A DNA stretch of 57,393 bases from an uncultured Clostridia bacterium (GTDB lineage Bacteria; Bacillota; Clostridia; TANB77; CAG-508): NCBI GenBank assembly GCA_947626885.1, contig CANQTX010000008.1:1-57393 (forward strand), in the 5' to 3' direction. The translations under genes and the position numbers were made by a program. Below are positions 11,082 through 22,300 of the stretch, piece by piece (position 1 is the stretch's first letter; every line of letters begins with the position of its first letter). The notes under the pieces were generated by a model. It ran no database searches and was not told the DNA's origin. It was given only the letters and a program-made list of their open reading frames with translations.

Positions 11082-12584
11082 TTAGGCTGACAGAATTTCA
11101 AAATAAAATTGCACGCCATCTTTTTTATTAGATACACCATATTGATTTTGATATTTTGTCATAATTGCTTTAACCAAAGCAAGACCTATACCAGTTCCTC
11201 CTTTGGAACGGTTTCTAGATTCATCTACTTTATAAAAGCGATTCCAAATTCGGTTTAAATTCTCTTGTTCAATTGGTTTACCCGTATTAAATATTGTTAC
11301 TCTCAATTTTCCTTCTTCTTTACTTGGTTTAATACGTATTTTTATTTGTTTTTTTCCGTTGACTGCTTCAATATTTTTCACTGCATTAGTAAAATAATTA
11401 TTAATCACTTGTTCTATATAAAAATCATCCGCATAAACATAAATAGGACTTTCTTCTTGAAAATCAATCGAAATATTTTTCTCATGTAATAGAACACTTG
11501 CATTTCTAATAACCTCTTGAATGACTTCAACAATATCAAATTTTCTATCATTAAATTTTCTATCATCATATTCTAGTTTCATTAATTCTAGCAATCTCTT
11601 AACAAGATTATCCATTTTATTGACTTCATCTAAAATTACTTCTGCATAAAATTTTCGATTTTCTTCGTCTGAATTAACATTCTCTATCAATCCTTCTGCA
11701 TATCCTTGAATTAAAGAAATCGGTGTTTTTAATTCATGAGATACATCTGAAATAAATTGTTTTCTCATTTCATCAATTTTAGATTGTATTTCAATATTCT
11801 TCTCCAGTTCGCTATTATTGGCTTTTAATTGATTAATCGTTTCTTCTAATTTATCTGATAATGTATTGATACTTTTCCCCAAAGCATCTATTTCATCTTG
11901 CGTATCATGAATTCTATATTTTCTTTCAAAATTTAAATTACTCATTTCATTTGCAATATCATTTAACTCTTCAATAGGTTTTGTAAATTTTTTTGTAATA
12001 AAGGTAATGGCTATGCCTCCTAAAATAATAGAAACCAACCCCATTAAATAAAGAAATCGATTAGAAATTTCTACACTATCTTGTATTGGCGTTATAGGCA
12101 TTCTAATATATAATTGATTACCATTATTTAAATTTGCTGTTAATAAAATAAACATAATGCCATTTTTTTTACTCGTAACTTTTCGGATATTTACATTCTC
12201 TTGCGCATACATAATATCGGTTTTATTAAAAATACTATAGGTAACATCATAAGGAATTTCACTTAATGTACCAAATTCTTCTATAAAATTACTATTAGTT
12301 GCATATATCACTTCTGTTGCATCACCAATTAGAATTTCAAAATTATTATTAATAGAAATTTTTTCTAGTTCTGCTAAATAATGATCTGTATTTTCTTCTA
12401 ACCTCTTTGGTATATTTTCATTAATATACTGATAAATTTCCAAAGAGGCATCCTTTTTAGAAGCATAATAAATAGTTTCTAAAACAACATTATTGACAAT
12501 AATAAAAAATGCAATGACCATAACAATAACAATACAAAGTGTAACAAATAATTTCATTCGTATAGATTTAAATATATTTTTCAT
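11082..12584 (-). CDS. Sensor histidine kinase (HAMP, HisKA, HATPase_c)
   Basis: Two TM segments; FISDVSHELKTPISLIQGYAEGL H-box; GGTGIGLALVKAI G-box. Confidence 0.95.
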   Translation of the reverse strand: MKNIFKSIRMKLFVTLCIVIVMVIAFFIIVNNVVLETIYYASKKDASLEIYQYINENIPKRLEENTDHYLAELEKISINNNFEILIGDATEVIYATNSNFIEEFGTLSEIPYDVTYSIFNKTDIMYAQENVNIRKVTSKKNGIMFILLTANLNNGNQLYIRMPITPIQDSVEISNRFLYLMGLVSIILGGIAITFITKKFTKPIEELNDIANEMSNLNFERKYRIHDTQDEIDALGKSINTLSDKLEETINQLKANNSELEKNIEIQSKIDEMRKQFISDVSHELKTPISLIQGYAEGLIENVNSDEENRKFYAEVILDEVNKMDNLVKRLLELMKLEYDDRKFNDRKFDIVEVIQEVIRNASVLLHEKNISIDFQEESPIYVYADDFYIEQVINNYFTNAVKNIEAVNGKKQIKIRIKPSKEEGKLRVTIFNTGKPIEQENLNRIWNRFYKVDESRNRSKGGTGIGLALVKAIMTKYQNQYGVSNKKDGVQFYFEILSA

Positions 12585-12640
12585 ATGATCATTTCTCCTA
12601 TTGATTATACTTCTTTTCTGGCTTTACCTCTTCTGTTTGA

Positions 12641-13321
12641 TTATTTTATTTCAAATTTATATCCTATTCCTCTAATGGTTTGAATATGCTTTCCCTTTTT
12701 TCCCAATTTATGTCTAATTTTTTTTATATGACTATCTATTGTTCTGGAATCTCCGTAATAGTCATAGTTCCAAACAGTATTTAATATTTTATCTCTTGAT
12801 AAAGCAATATTCTCATTTTCTAAAAGATATTTTAATAGTTCATATTCTCTGAAACTTAATTCTATCGTTTTTCCATCTACTGTTACTGTTCTCCCTTCAT
12901 TATCAATAACAATCCCATCATAGCTTTTCAATTCTTTTTCTTTTTGCATGGTTCGTTTTAAAATGGCTTGCACTCTAGCTACTAGTATTTTAGGACTAAA
13001 TGGCTTCGTAATATATTCATCTACTCCCAATTCAAAACCAAATAATTCATCTTGTTCTTCTGCTCTAGCTGTTAACATGATAATAGGTAGTTGTTTATTT
13101 TCTTGACGTATTTGACGAAGAACAGACCACCCATCTAGTTTAGGCATCATAACATCTAATAATATTAAACCAATTTTTTCTTTATGCTCTTGGTATATTT
13201 TTAAAGCTTTCTCTCCATCTTCTGCCTCCAAGATATGAAAATTTTTCTGTAATAAAAAATCCTTAATTAATTTTCGCATTCTTGCTTCGTCATCTACAAT
13301 TAAAATTGTTACATCATTCAT
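12641..13321 (-). CDS. OmpR/PhoB-family response regulator
   Basis: ILIVDDEARMRKLI receiver and winged-helix SFREYELLKYLLEN...TIRGIGYKFE. Start chosen at MNDVTILIV, internal to the ORF track call (13357). Confidence 0.95.
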   Translation of the reverse strand: MNDVTILIVDDEARMRKLIKDFLLQKNFHILEAEDGEKALKIYQEHKEKIGLILLDVMMPKLDGWSVLRQIRQENKQLPIIMLTARAEEQDELFGFELGVDEYITKPFSPKILVARVQAILKRTMQKEKELKSYDGIVIDNEGRTVTVDGKTIELSFREYELLKYLLENENIALSRDKILNTVWNYDYYGDSRTIDSHIKKIRHKLGKKGKHIQTIRGIGYKFEIK

Positions 13322-13381
13322 ATACACTCCTCCTAGTTGGACTGAACTATAACACACTTATTTCATTTGATATTACATTTT

Positions 13382-15160
13382 CTAAAATAACTCGCTAATT
13401 AATTCTTCTAATTCCTTCAAATTCTTTTTGAAATAAGAGAATGCTTCTTCATAAGTTTCCGGTGCTTCTAAATCTACATCTACCATTTTTAATAATGTTA
13501 AAGAGTCTTTTGATCCTCCTTGGCTTAACATATTAATATATTTATCAACATACCCTTCTTTTCCTTCCAAAATATTTTTAGCAATTACAATAGCTGATGT
13601 AATTCCTGTTGCATATTTATAAACATAAAAACAACTGTAGAAATGAGGAATTCTTGCCCATTCGTATTGTATATCTGTATCAATGATAGTAGCCTCTCCA
13701 AAATATTGCTGATTCAATGCTAAATAAATTGCATTTAATTTATCTGCTGTTAAACTTTCTCCGTTTTCAATACGACTATGTACTTCTTTTTCAAATTCTG
13801 CAAACATTGTTTGACGAATAAATGTAGCACGAATCATATCTAATTGCTCATTTATTAAAGCTGCTTTCTTTTTCTTATTGCTTTCTTTTTTAATTTGATA
13901 ATTTGCCAATAAAATTTCATTAACTGTAGAGGCCACTTCTGCTACCATAATAGTATAATTTTCATTAATTATATTTTGTGCTTTACTAGCATAATAACTA
14001 TGCATAGCATGCCCTAGTTCATGTGCAATGGTTGATATATCTCTTGACGAATGAACATAATTTAATAAAACAAAAGGATGTACACCATAAACCCCCATGC
14101 TATATGCCCCGCTTCTTTTATTATCTTTCTCATACACATCAATCCAGTTATGGTCAAAAGCATATTGTAACATATCAATATATGCTTTTCCCATAGGAGC
14201 CAACGCTTCTAAAACAACTTTTTGCGCATCTTCATAAGCAATAGGAGTATCTTCTACTACTAATGGGTTGGTATATACATCATAAATATGTATTTTTTCT
14301 TTATGTAAAAGTTTGGCCTTCAAAGCAATATATTCATGATTTAAATATAAGTTTTTATTAACTTCTTTTAGTAAAATATCATATACTTTTTCATTCGCAT
14401 CATCATGTGTTGTAGCTGCCTCTAGCGAAGAATGATAATTTCTCTGTTTTGCACTAATAGTGTTTGCTTTTACTCTTGCTAAATATAATTCTGTTATTGT
14501 ATTCATGTGCTTTTTATATAAAGAATACATAGAGTCAAAAGCTTGTTTTCTAACACGCTCACTTGGATTCATTAGATATTTAGAATATAAACCTGAACTC
14601 ATTTTTAGTGTATTTCCTTCATCATCTTGAATATTAGGAAAATCAAATTCTGTATTGGTAAAAATTTCATATGCATTTTCACTAGAAGAAAAGACTTCCG
14701 AATAAGCAGCTAATATTTCTTCTACTTCTTGACTTAGTATATGTTTTTTTTGTTTCATAATATCTCTAATACTTTTTTCATATTCTTTCATTCTGTCATC
14801 TTTTAGATATTCCTCCAATTTACTATCTTCTATTTGGCTTAACTCAGGAGAAATAAAACTTTCTGCTTCTGAAAATTCTGCTGTTAAGCTTTCTGCTCTC
14901 TTATAAAGTTGTATACTTTCTTGATGACTCATATCTTGATGATACTGTAGCATAGCATATGCATAAATCTTTACATGCAATGCTAATCCTTTTTCTAACT
15001 GTTGATAACATGTAAGCACTTCTTCTACACCTTGACTTAATTTTCCTTTACTTTCTTTTATTTTTTGCATTACTTGGCGTAATTCTACAATAGCCTCTTC
15101 TAATTTTTCTTCATTTTCAAAAATTTCTTTTAAATTCCATTCTGTTTGCATTTGTATCAT
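13382..15160 (-). CDS. pepF: Oligoendopeptidase F (M3 family)
   Basis: HELGHAMHSYYA zinc-binding motif and M3B-type architecture. Confidence 0.93.
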   Translation of the reverse strand: MIQMQTEWNLKEIFENEEKLEEAIVELRQVMQKIKESKGKLSQGVEEVLTCYQQLEKGLALHVKIYAYAMLQYHQDMSHQESIQLYKRAESLTAEFSEAESFISPELSQIEDSKLEEYLKDDRMKEYEKSIRDIMKQKKHILSQEVEEILAAYSEVFSSSENAYEIFTNTEFDFPNIQDDEGNTLKMSSGLYSKYLMNPSERVRKQAFDSMYSLYKKHMNTITELYLARVKANTISAKQRNYHSSLEAATTHDDANEKVYDILLKEVNKNLYLNHEYIALKAKLLHKEKIHIYDVYTNPLVVEDTPIAYEDAQKVVLEALAPMGKAYIDMLQYAFDHNWIDVYEKDNKRSGAYSMGVYGVHPFVLLNYVHSSRDISTIAHELGHAMHSYYASKAQNIINENYTIMVAEVASTVNEILLANYQIKKESNKKKKAALINEQLDMIRATFIRQTMFAEFEKEVHSRIENGESLTADKLNAIYLALNQQYFGEATIIDTDIQYEWARIPHFYSCFYVYKYATGITSAIVIAKNILEGKEGYVDKYINMLSQGGSKDSLTLLKMVDVDLEAPETYEEAFSYFKKNLKELEELISELF

Positions 15161-15211
15161 AACCTACCCTTACTTTTATATTTAGGTTTTTTAGGTAACC
15201 TATCAACCTGT

Positions 15212-16579
15212 TTATTTTTCATACTCGTTCCACTGCACATTCTTTTTTTCCAAATGGTTTATAGGATCAATTCCATATGTTCTACATATTAAATCATACA
15301 TCTTCTTTTTTTTTCTATTGGCATTCATATAACGTAATATCACTTTATCAATATGCAAGGAATAATGATTGATTTGTGATTCTGGTTGTAAAAAATCCAA
15401 ATCAGAAATAACCAATTCACCTTTTTTTAACACTTGATGTTGCTCTGTAGGAAATCTTTCATCCTTTAAAAAGCCAACCATATTAAAATCTTCACCTTTT
15501 ATATAGGGTGCAATAGTATTATCTTCTTTTAATCTAACTACATTATCTTTTTTGGCATCTCCCCAAAAAATTCCTGCCTCTTCTAACGTTTGAAATATAT
15601 TTAAAAGCTCTTCATCTGAAACATCGGTAGGTTCTACCATACCATAATCAAATACTTCTAATATAAAATTTGGCATGAATTGTCTATTGGTTTTATATTT
15701 TTTTCGAAACTTTGGCATCATTATTTTAGGATGATAGGGAATTTCAAATTCTTTTTTTCTTCCCATTTTTATAATCTTATCTCCTATTTTTAAAACAATA
15801 CTATTATATCCTATTTGGGTTTGAATACAAGGAGCATGGCTATCCATATTTTCTTGTGCTAATACTGCTTCTATAATCATCTGTTTTTCTCTACGAATAT
15901 CGTCTTTGTCATAAATAATTTGCCTAAAAATACTCCCTACATTTTCTTTTTGATATTGATTACATTGTGGCATTTGCAATTGAGAATACAAATTGGCCCA
16001 AAAAGTATATTGTTGATATTCCATTTCTAATCCTTTTACATTTTTCATTGCTTTTATCATGGAAAAAAACTCTTCTGGTCCACATAATTTTAAAACCTCA
16101 AAATTTTTTTTCACTTTTTCCGTTGCCATTTCTGGTCGAAATTGCAATAATGGCACATATAAGCAATCTTTATGTATAAAACAATATTGATTTAATGCCT
16201 CAAAATGATGAGCAATAGCTTCACCAGATGCATCTAATTTTGAAAGTTGATAAACAATTTCTCCTGCATTATTAAAATCTGCATATTGTATAAACCATGG
16301 AATATTTTGTAGCATTTCTTTTCGAATAACATCATCTTTTCCCAAAAGAGAAATCAAATTGATGTTACCTGTATGATCCAAAATCACACGCCATTGACTT
16401 CTTATTGTTTGCGCACTATCTTCATAATGTAACATTTGCTGTATTAATATTTCTATATCTTTATTCTTTTTTACGATTAAAGCTAAATTAGATAAATTTT
16501 CATTTACTGTTTTTCGTACATGATACTTATCAAGATGCTTTAAAATCTGGTTAAAATAATCTTGTTGTTTATCTTTCAT
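15212..16579 (-). CDS. Protein-kinase-fold-like hypothetical protein
   Basis: WGDAKKDNVVRL resembles a kinase catalytic loop and VISDLDF a metal-binding loop. Confidence 0.55.
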   Translation of the reverse strand: MKDKQQDYFNQILKHLDKYHVRKTVNENLSNLALIVKKNKDIEILIQQMLHYEDSAQTIRSQWRVILDHTGNINLISLLGKDDVIRKEMLQNIPWFIQYADFNNAGEIVYQLSKLDASGEAIAHHFEALNQYCFIHKDCLYVPLLQFRPEMATEKVKKNFEVLKLCGPEEFFSMIKAMKNVKGLEMEYQQYTFWANLYSQLQMPQCNQYQKENVGSIFRQIIYDKDDIRREKQMIIEAVLAQENMDSHAPCIQTQIGYNSIVLKIGDKIIKMGRKKEFEIPYHPKIMMPKFRKKYKTNRQFMPNFILEVFDYGMVEPTDVSDEELLNIFQTLEEAGIFWGDAKKDNVVRLKEDNTIAPYIKGEDFNMVGFLKDERFPTEQHQVLKKGELVISDLDFLQPESQINHYSLHIDKVILRYMNANRKKKKMYDLICRTYGIDPINHLEKKNVQWNEYEK

Positions 16580-16766
16580 GATTTTTCCTTCTTATTGCCT
16601 TATTTTATCATACAACATAATAAGAAATCAAGAAATTGGCTAATTTTGGCAACATTATTTTTTGAGTTATATTACTACCAATTCCTGTGTTAAATATTTA
16701 CTTTTCCCATTTCTGTGATATAATAGGAATAATTTATAATGATTAATTCATGAAAGGAGATTCATT

Positions 16767-17297
16767 TTGAAACTAAACACGGATGATCAAACATTAGCAG
16801 AAAACAAAATTCTACTATTATATATTTTAAGTAAAGTTGGAAAATCTATTTCTCATAGTGAACTATTGGAATTAGTTATTTCTATTTCTGATATGAATTA
16901 TTTTTATTTTGAACAGTTCTTATTAGATTTATTAGAAGATCATTATATTATGAAATATGTGAAAGAAAATATTGAACTTTATGAAATAACGGAAGAAGGA
17001 AAAAATGCTATCCAACTTACCATAGATATTATTCCTGGTATTGTTAAATTAAAAGTGGATAGCCAATTCAAAGAAAATTTAGATACTATTAAAGACAAAT
17101 TTTCTATTTCTGCTGAATACACGCCAATTTCAGAAAAAGAATTTATGGTACGTTGTAAAATTATTGAAAACAACACCACAATATTTGACTTACAAACATA
17201 TGCTGGTTCTCGCAATCAGGCAAAAAAAATTGTCGATAATTGGAACCAAAAAGCTGCTGATATTTATCCACAAATTTTAGAACAATTAGTAAAATAG
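16767..17297 (+). CDS. DUF4364 family protein
   Basis: N-terminal winged-helix-like LAENKILLLYILSKVGKSISHSELLELVI typical of DUF4364. Confidence 0.75.
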   Translation: MKLNTDDQTLAENKILLLYILSKVGKSISHSELLELVISISDMNYFYFEQFLLDLLEDHYIMKYVKENIELYEITEEGKNAIQLTIDIIPGIVKLKVDSQFKENLDTIKDKFSISAEYTPISEKEFMVRCKIIENNTTIFDLQTYAGSRNQAKKIVDNWNQKAADIYPQILEQLVK

Positions 17298-17492
17298 CTA
17301 GCATAACTTTTTACTTTTCATAATTTCTAATTTTCTATTTTAATATGCTCTTAGTATCACTTTTTTTCTGTCTTTTTTTCACTATTACTAAACTATTTAG
17401 GATTTCCATATAATTTTTTTACTTTTTCTTTTAAAATTTCGACTGACTAAATGACAAATTTGCTATATTATACTAGTAAGGAGGATTTTAAA

Positions 17493-18422
17493 ATGAATAT
17501 TTTTAACAAAAAAAATTATGGTATTACCCTAAATCAATTAGCTGAAAATTGGTTACTGTACAAGAAGTATAGTGTAAAAGACTCTACCTATTTTAGGTAT
17601 CAATATATTATTAAAAGATATATTATACCTAATTTTCAAGACGAAAAATTATACATTCTAGAAGATTGTGATTTTAATCGTTTTATCGATAATCTTATGC
17701 AAAGATTATCAAAAAAGACAATTAAAGATGTCATCATTGTCTTAAAATCTATGTTAAGATATGCAGAAAGCAAATATCATTTCGATTTCAAGTTGAATCT
17801 AATTACAATACCAAAGAATGAACCTTCAAAAATTAATATTTTAACAAAAGTAGAAAGAAAAAAATTAGAAAATTTTTGCAAAGAAAGCGCCTCTTTTAGA
17901 GATATTGGTATCGTTATATGCTTAAATACAGGGATTCGAATTGGTGAAATATGTGCTTTAACATGGAATAATATTGACTTAGAAAATGATTTACTTAGGA
18001 TTAGTCAATCTATGCAACGAATTTATAAGAACAAAAAAAATACAACTGTTACCATTGATACTCCTAAAACCAAAACTTCTATTAGAGAAATTCCTATTTC
18101 TACCAAACTACATAAAATACTCACACAAGTAAGAAAGGAAAACATGATTACAGGAAATGAGTTCTTTTTAACAGGGTCTACCACCAAATATATTGAACCT
18201 AGAAATTATCAATATATGTATAAGAATTGTTTAAAAAAATGTAATATTCCGTATCATAAATTTCATGTATTACGACATACTTTTGCTACAGAATGTGTTC
18301 AAATTGGTATGGATGTAAAGTCTTTAAGTGAAATATTAGGACATGCCAGTGTCGATATTACTTTAAATAAATATGTTCATTCATCATTTGAAAATAAGAA
18401 AAAATATTTAGAAAAACTATAA
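17493..18422 (+). CDS. Tyrosine recombinase / site-specific integrase
   Basis: LNTGIRIGEICALTWNNID, FHVLRHTFATECVQIGMDVKSLSEILGHASVDITLNKYVH catalytic boxes; AAGGAGG RBS before ATG 17493. Confidence 0.92.
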   Translation: MNIFNKKNYGITLNQLAENWLLYKKYSVKDSTYFRYQYIIKRYIIPNFQDEKLYILEDCDFNRFIDNLMQRLSKKTIKDVIIVLKSMLRYAESKYHFDFKLNLITIPKNEPSKINILTKVERKKLENFCKESASFRDIGIVICLNTGIRIGEICALTWNNIDLENDLLRISQSMQRIYKNKKNTTVTIDTPKTKTSIREIPISTKLHKILTQVRKENMITGNEFFLTGSTTKYIEPRNYQYMYKNCLKKCNIPYHKFHVLRHTFATECVQIGMDVKSLSEILGHASVDITLNKYVHSSFENKKKYLEKL

Positions 18423-18429
18423 ATATAGT

Positions 18430-18493
18430 GATGAATAAAGCGGACATATCATGCATATAAAACATATGATGAACGTCCGCATCCTTGTTCATC
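18430..18493. repeat. Nested inverted repeat downstream of the integrase
   Basis: GATGAA..GCGGAC....GTCCGC..TTCATC with inner complementary ATCATG/CATATGAT segments; no T-tract following. Confidence 0.6.
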
Positions 18494-18531
18494 TTATTTC
18501 TATAACTACCCATAAGACCTTTTGAGGAAGT

Positions 18532-19326
18532 TTATTTTATTTTTCCCATATTTTTAAAAGCTTCATATAGAATAATACTTGTTGCAACCGCAACATTCAA
18601 GCTTTCTGCTTTTCCAATCATGGGAATTTTTATTTTTTTGTTAGCCAATGCCAAGATTTCTTCTGATACACCATTGGCTTCATTACCCACAACAATTGCT
18701 GTTTTCTTATAAGATATATCATAAATACTGTTATCTGTTTTTAAATCTGTTGCGCATATCGTTATTTTTCGTTTCTTTAGCTCTTTTATCAATTTTGTCA
18801 AATCATCCACTTCAATAACATTCACTCTAAAAATAGCTCCCATAGTAGATCTGACAACTTTTAAATTATATATGTCGGCTGTATTTTTAGAAACAATTAT
18901 TTGCTTCATATTTAAACTATCTGCTGTTCTAAGAATAGTCCCAATATTACCTGGGTCTTGTATATTATCTAATAGCAAAAATACATCTGCATCAAAGTCT
19001 ATCTGTACATCTTTATGATCTGGTTTTTCTATAACAGCCATAATGCCTTGAGGGTTAACAACATCGGTTATACTACTAAAAATTTTTTCTTCTACATAGA
19101 TACAGTCTTGTTTTGCTATTTCATACATTAACTCATTCGATAAAGTTCCTTGTGTTTTACAATCATCGCAAATAATAATTGACTTAATGATTGCTTCTTC
19201 TTGTAGTGCTTCTTCAATCATTTTGGCACCTTCTATAATAAACTCTCCAAACATATCTCTATATTTCTTTTCCTTTAATTTTTTAATATGTTTAATTGTT
19301 TCATTTTCTTTACTTGTAATAACCAT
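18532..19326 (-). CDS. SpoU/TrmH-family RNA 2'-O-methyltransferase
   Basis: LLLDNIQDPGNIGTILRTAD, VVGNEANGVSEEIL, SLNVAVATSIILYE motifs. Confidence 0.93.
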   Translation of the reverse strand: MVITSKENETIKHIKKLKEKKYRDMFGEFIIEGAKMIEEALQEEAIIKSIIICDDCKTQGTLSNELMYEIAKQDCIYVEEKIFSSITDVVNPQGIMAVIEKPDHKDVQIDFDADVFLLLDNIQDPGNIGTILRTADSLNMKQIIVSKNTADIYNLKVVRSTMGAIFRVNVIEVDDLTKLIKELKKRKITICATDLKTDNSIYDISYKKTAIVVGNEANGVSEEILALANKKIKIPMIGKAESLNVAVATSIILYEAFKNMGKIK

Positions 19327-19369
19327 TTTCCCTCCTACTATCTTTATATTTCTTTATCAATATACGAAA

Positions 19370-22300
19370 TTAAAGTTTTTTTAAAAATTCCTGACATGCT
19401 TCTAAAACATTTATCTTATCACGTAATTTGAATGTAATATACGGTTCTCTTGCTGGTGAAAACTTAATACGGTTTCTAAAATGTTTCATCAATTTATCTA
19501 CTATGCTAAAATCAAATTGACTTTCATCAAAATAATATAGTATATTATCTCCTTTTTGTGCTATTTTTAGTACAAATTTTTCTTTTGCCATTATTTTTAT
19601 TCTAGCGATATCTAATAAATTTTCTATTTCATTTGGTATTTGACCATATCTATCAATAATTTCATCTGTAATATTTCGAATATCTTCTTCATTTCTGCAT
19701 AATGCAATATTTTGATAAATCTCAATTTTTTGGCTTGCATTTTCAATAAAATCATCCGGAATATAGCTTGTTACATCCAAATCAATTTGCACATCTATTT
19801 CTTCAACAACTTGTTCACCTTTTAATTCTTTAACAACCTCATCTAAAAGCTTACAATACATGTCATAACCAACTTGTTCCATATGTCCATGTTGAATTTC
19901 ACCCATAATACTTCCAGCACCACGAATTTCCAAATCTCTTAATGCAATTTTAAATCCTGAACCAAATTCTGTAAATTCTTTAATGGTTTTTAAACGTTTA
20001 TCTGCTACTTCTGATAATGTTTTATCCCTTCTATACGTAATATAAGCATACGCTTGCTTTTCTGAACGTCCTACTCTTCCTCGAATCTGATATAATTGAG
20101 CTAATCCAAGTCTATCGGCATTCTCAACAATAATGGTATTAGCATTCGGAATATCAATACCAGATTCTAATATAGTGGTACAAACTAATACATTGCTTTT
20201 TTGCTCAATAAAATCTTGCATAATATTCTCTAATTCTGTTCCATTCATTTTTCCATGAGCATATGTTACCTTTGCTTCTGGCACTAATTGAGCAATTTCA
20301 TTCACCTTTTTTATAATATTTTCCACATTATTGTAGATATAGAATACTTGCCCTTCTTTCTCCAACTCTTTTGTAATTGCTTCTTTAATCACTTCGGGAT
20401 CATATTCTAATACATAAGTTTGCACTGGTCTTCTATTTTGTGGTGGCTCATAAATCACAGACATATCTCTCATTCCCACTACCGACATATGTAATGTTCT
20501 TGGAATTGGAGTGGCTGTCATAGTTAATACATCAATATTATTCTTTAATGCTTTAATTTTTTCTTTATCTTTTACACCAAATCGGTGTTCTTCATCAATA
20601 ATTAAAAAACCTAAATTTTTAAAAATAACATCTTTGCTTAATACCCTATGTGTTCCAATTAAAATATCTATTTCCCCTAACGCTACCTGCTTTACAATCT
20701 CTGTTTGTTCCTTTTTTGTTTTAAATCGATTTAATAATGCTATACGAATAGGATATTGATCCATTCTTTCTTTAAAGCTTTCATATTGTTGTTGTGCTAA
20801 AATAGTAGTAGGCACTAAATACACAACCTGTTTTTGGTCCATACACGCCTTAAAAGCAGCTCGAATGGCTACTTCCGTTTTACCATATCCAACATCACCA
20901 CATAGCAATCGATCCATGGGTTTTGGCTTTTCCATATCTTTTTTTATTTCTTGAATACACCTCAATTGGTCATCTGTTTCTATATAAGGAAAACCTTCTT
21001 CAAATTCTTGTTGCCATGGCGTATCCTTTGAAAAAGCGAACCCCTCCATTTTTTGTCTTTTAGCATATAAAGTAATTAATTCTTCTGCGACTTCTCTTAA
21101 ATTTGATTTTACTCTTTCTTTTGTTTTTTCCCACTCTTTTGAACCTAATCTATTTAATTTCGGTCCTATTTTTTCTGCACCAATATATTTGCGAATATTA
21201 TCTAATGCATTTGTTGGTACATACAGTATGTCATCATCTTTATATCTAATTTTTACATAATCTTTTGTAATACCATCTGCTTTAATGGTATTAACACCAA
21301 TATACTGTCCAATACCATGCGTTTTATGAACAATATAATCTCCTTCTTTTAAATCATCAAATACAATTCTTTCCCCTTCTTTAAATGCTGATGATGTTTT
21401 TAGTTTTCTTTTCGGCTTTGCTTCAAACATCTGCTCTGTAGATATAACTAACAGATCTGCCTCAAAAAATTCAAATCCCGTAGAGAAAGCCCCTGGTGTG
21501 ATAGTAACACATCCAAGGGTTAAGTCATCTTCTAATATATCTACATAAATATTGGGAATTTCTTTTTCTAACAATAATGTTGATAGTTTTTTACAATTTT
21601 CCGTGCTTCCACCTAAGATTACTACTTGTTTTCCTTTTTTAATTGCTTCTTGTAATTCCTGAAACAGTAGATCCATTGCACTACGAAAAAAGTTGACCTC
21701 CCTATAGCTAAAGCTATATCCGTTTCTTTTTGCATGCATACTTTGTTTATCTACAAATCCTATATCTTGCTTTTCAAGATATATCGTCTGTTTTTGTTGA
21801 AGTTTATCTGAAAACTTCCAATAATCTTCTATATCTATTAAAATTCCTGGAACAATTTGTTTTTTATCTATTAATTCTTTCATTAAATTCTGATTATCTT
21901 TTGCAATATTTTCTGCTCTGGCTTTTATTTTTTCAATTTCATCAATAAAAACAATACAGTCTTCTTGTAAATAATCGAGTAATGTATCCGTTTTCTCATA
22001 AAAAGCATCAAAATATTTATCTATTTTGGTAATATATTCACCATTTTTTATTTGACGAATATCTTCCTCAACTTTTTGCTTCACAGAATGAGGATATACC
22101 TTTTCTTGTATTCTTTGACATACTGTATGAAAATCCGTTTCTAATAAAAATTCAAACGATGGAAAAATTTCAATATCGTTTAACATATCTACCGTTCTTT
22201 GTGTTTCCATACTAAATTTTCGAATCGAGTCTATTTCATCTCCCCAAAATTCTATTCTTACACCACTTCTAATAGAAGTAGCAATATCCACTATGCCACC

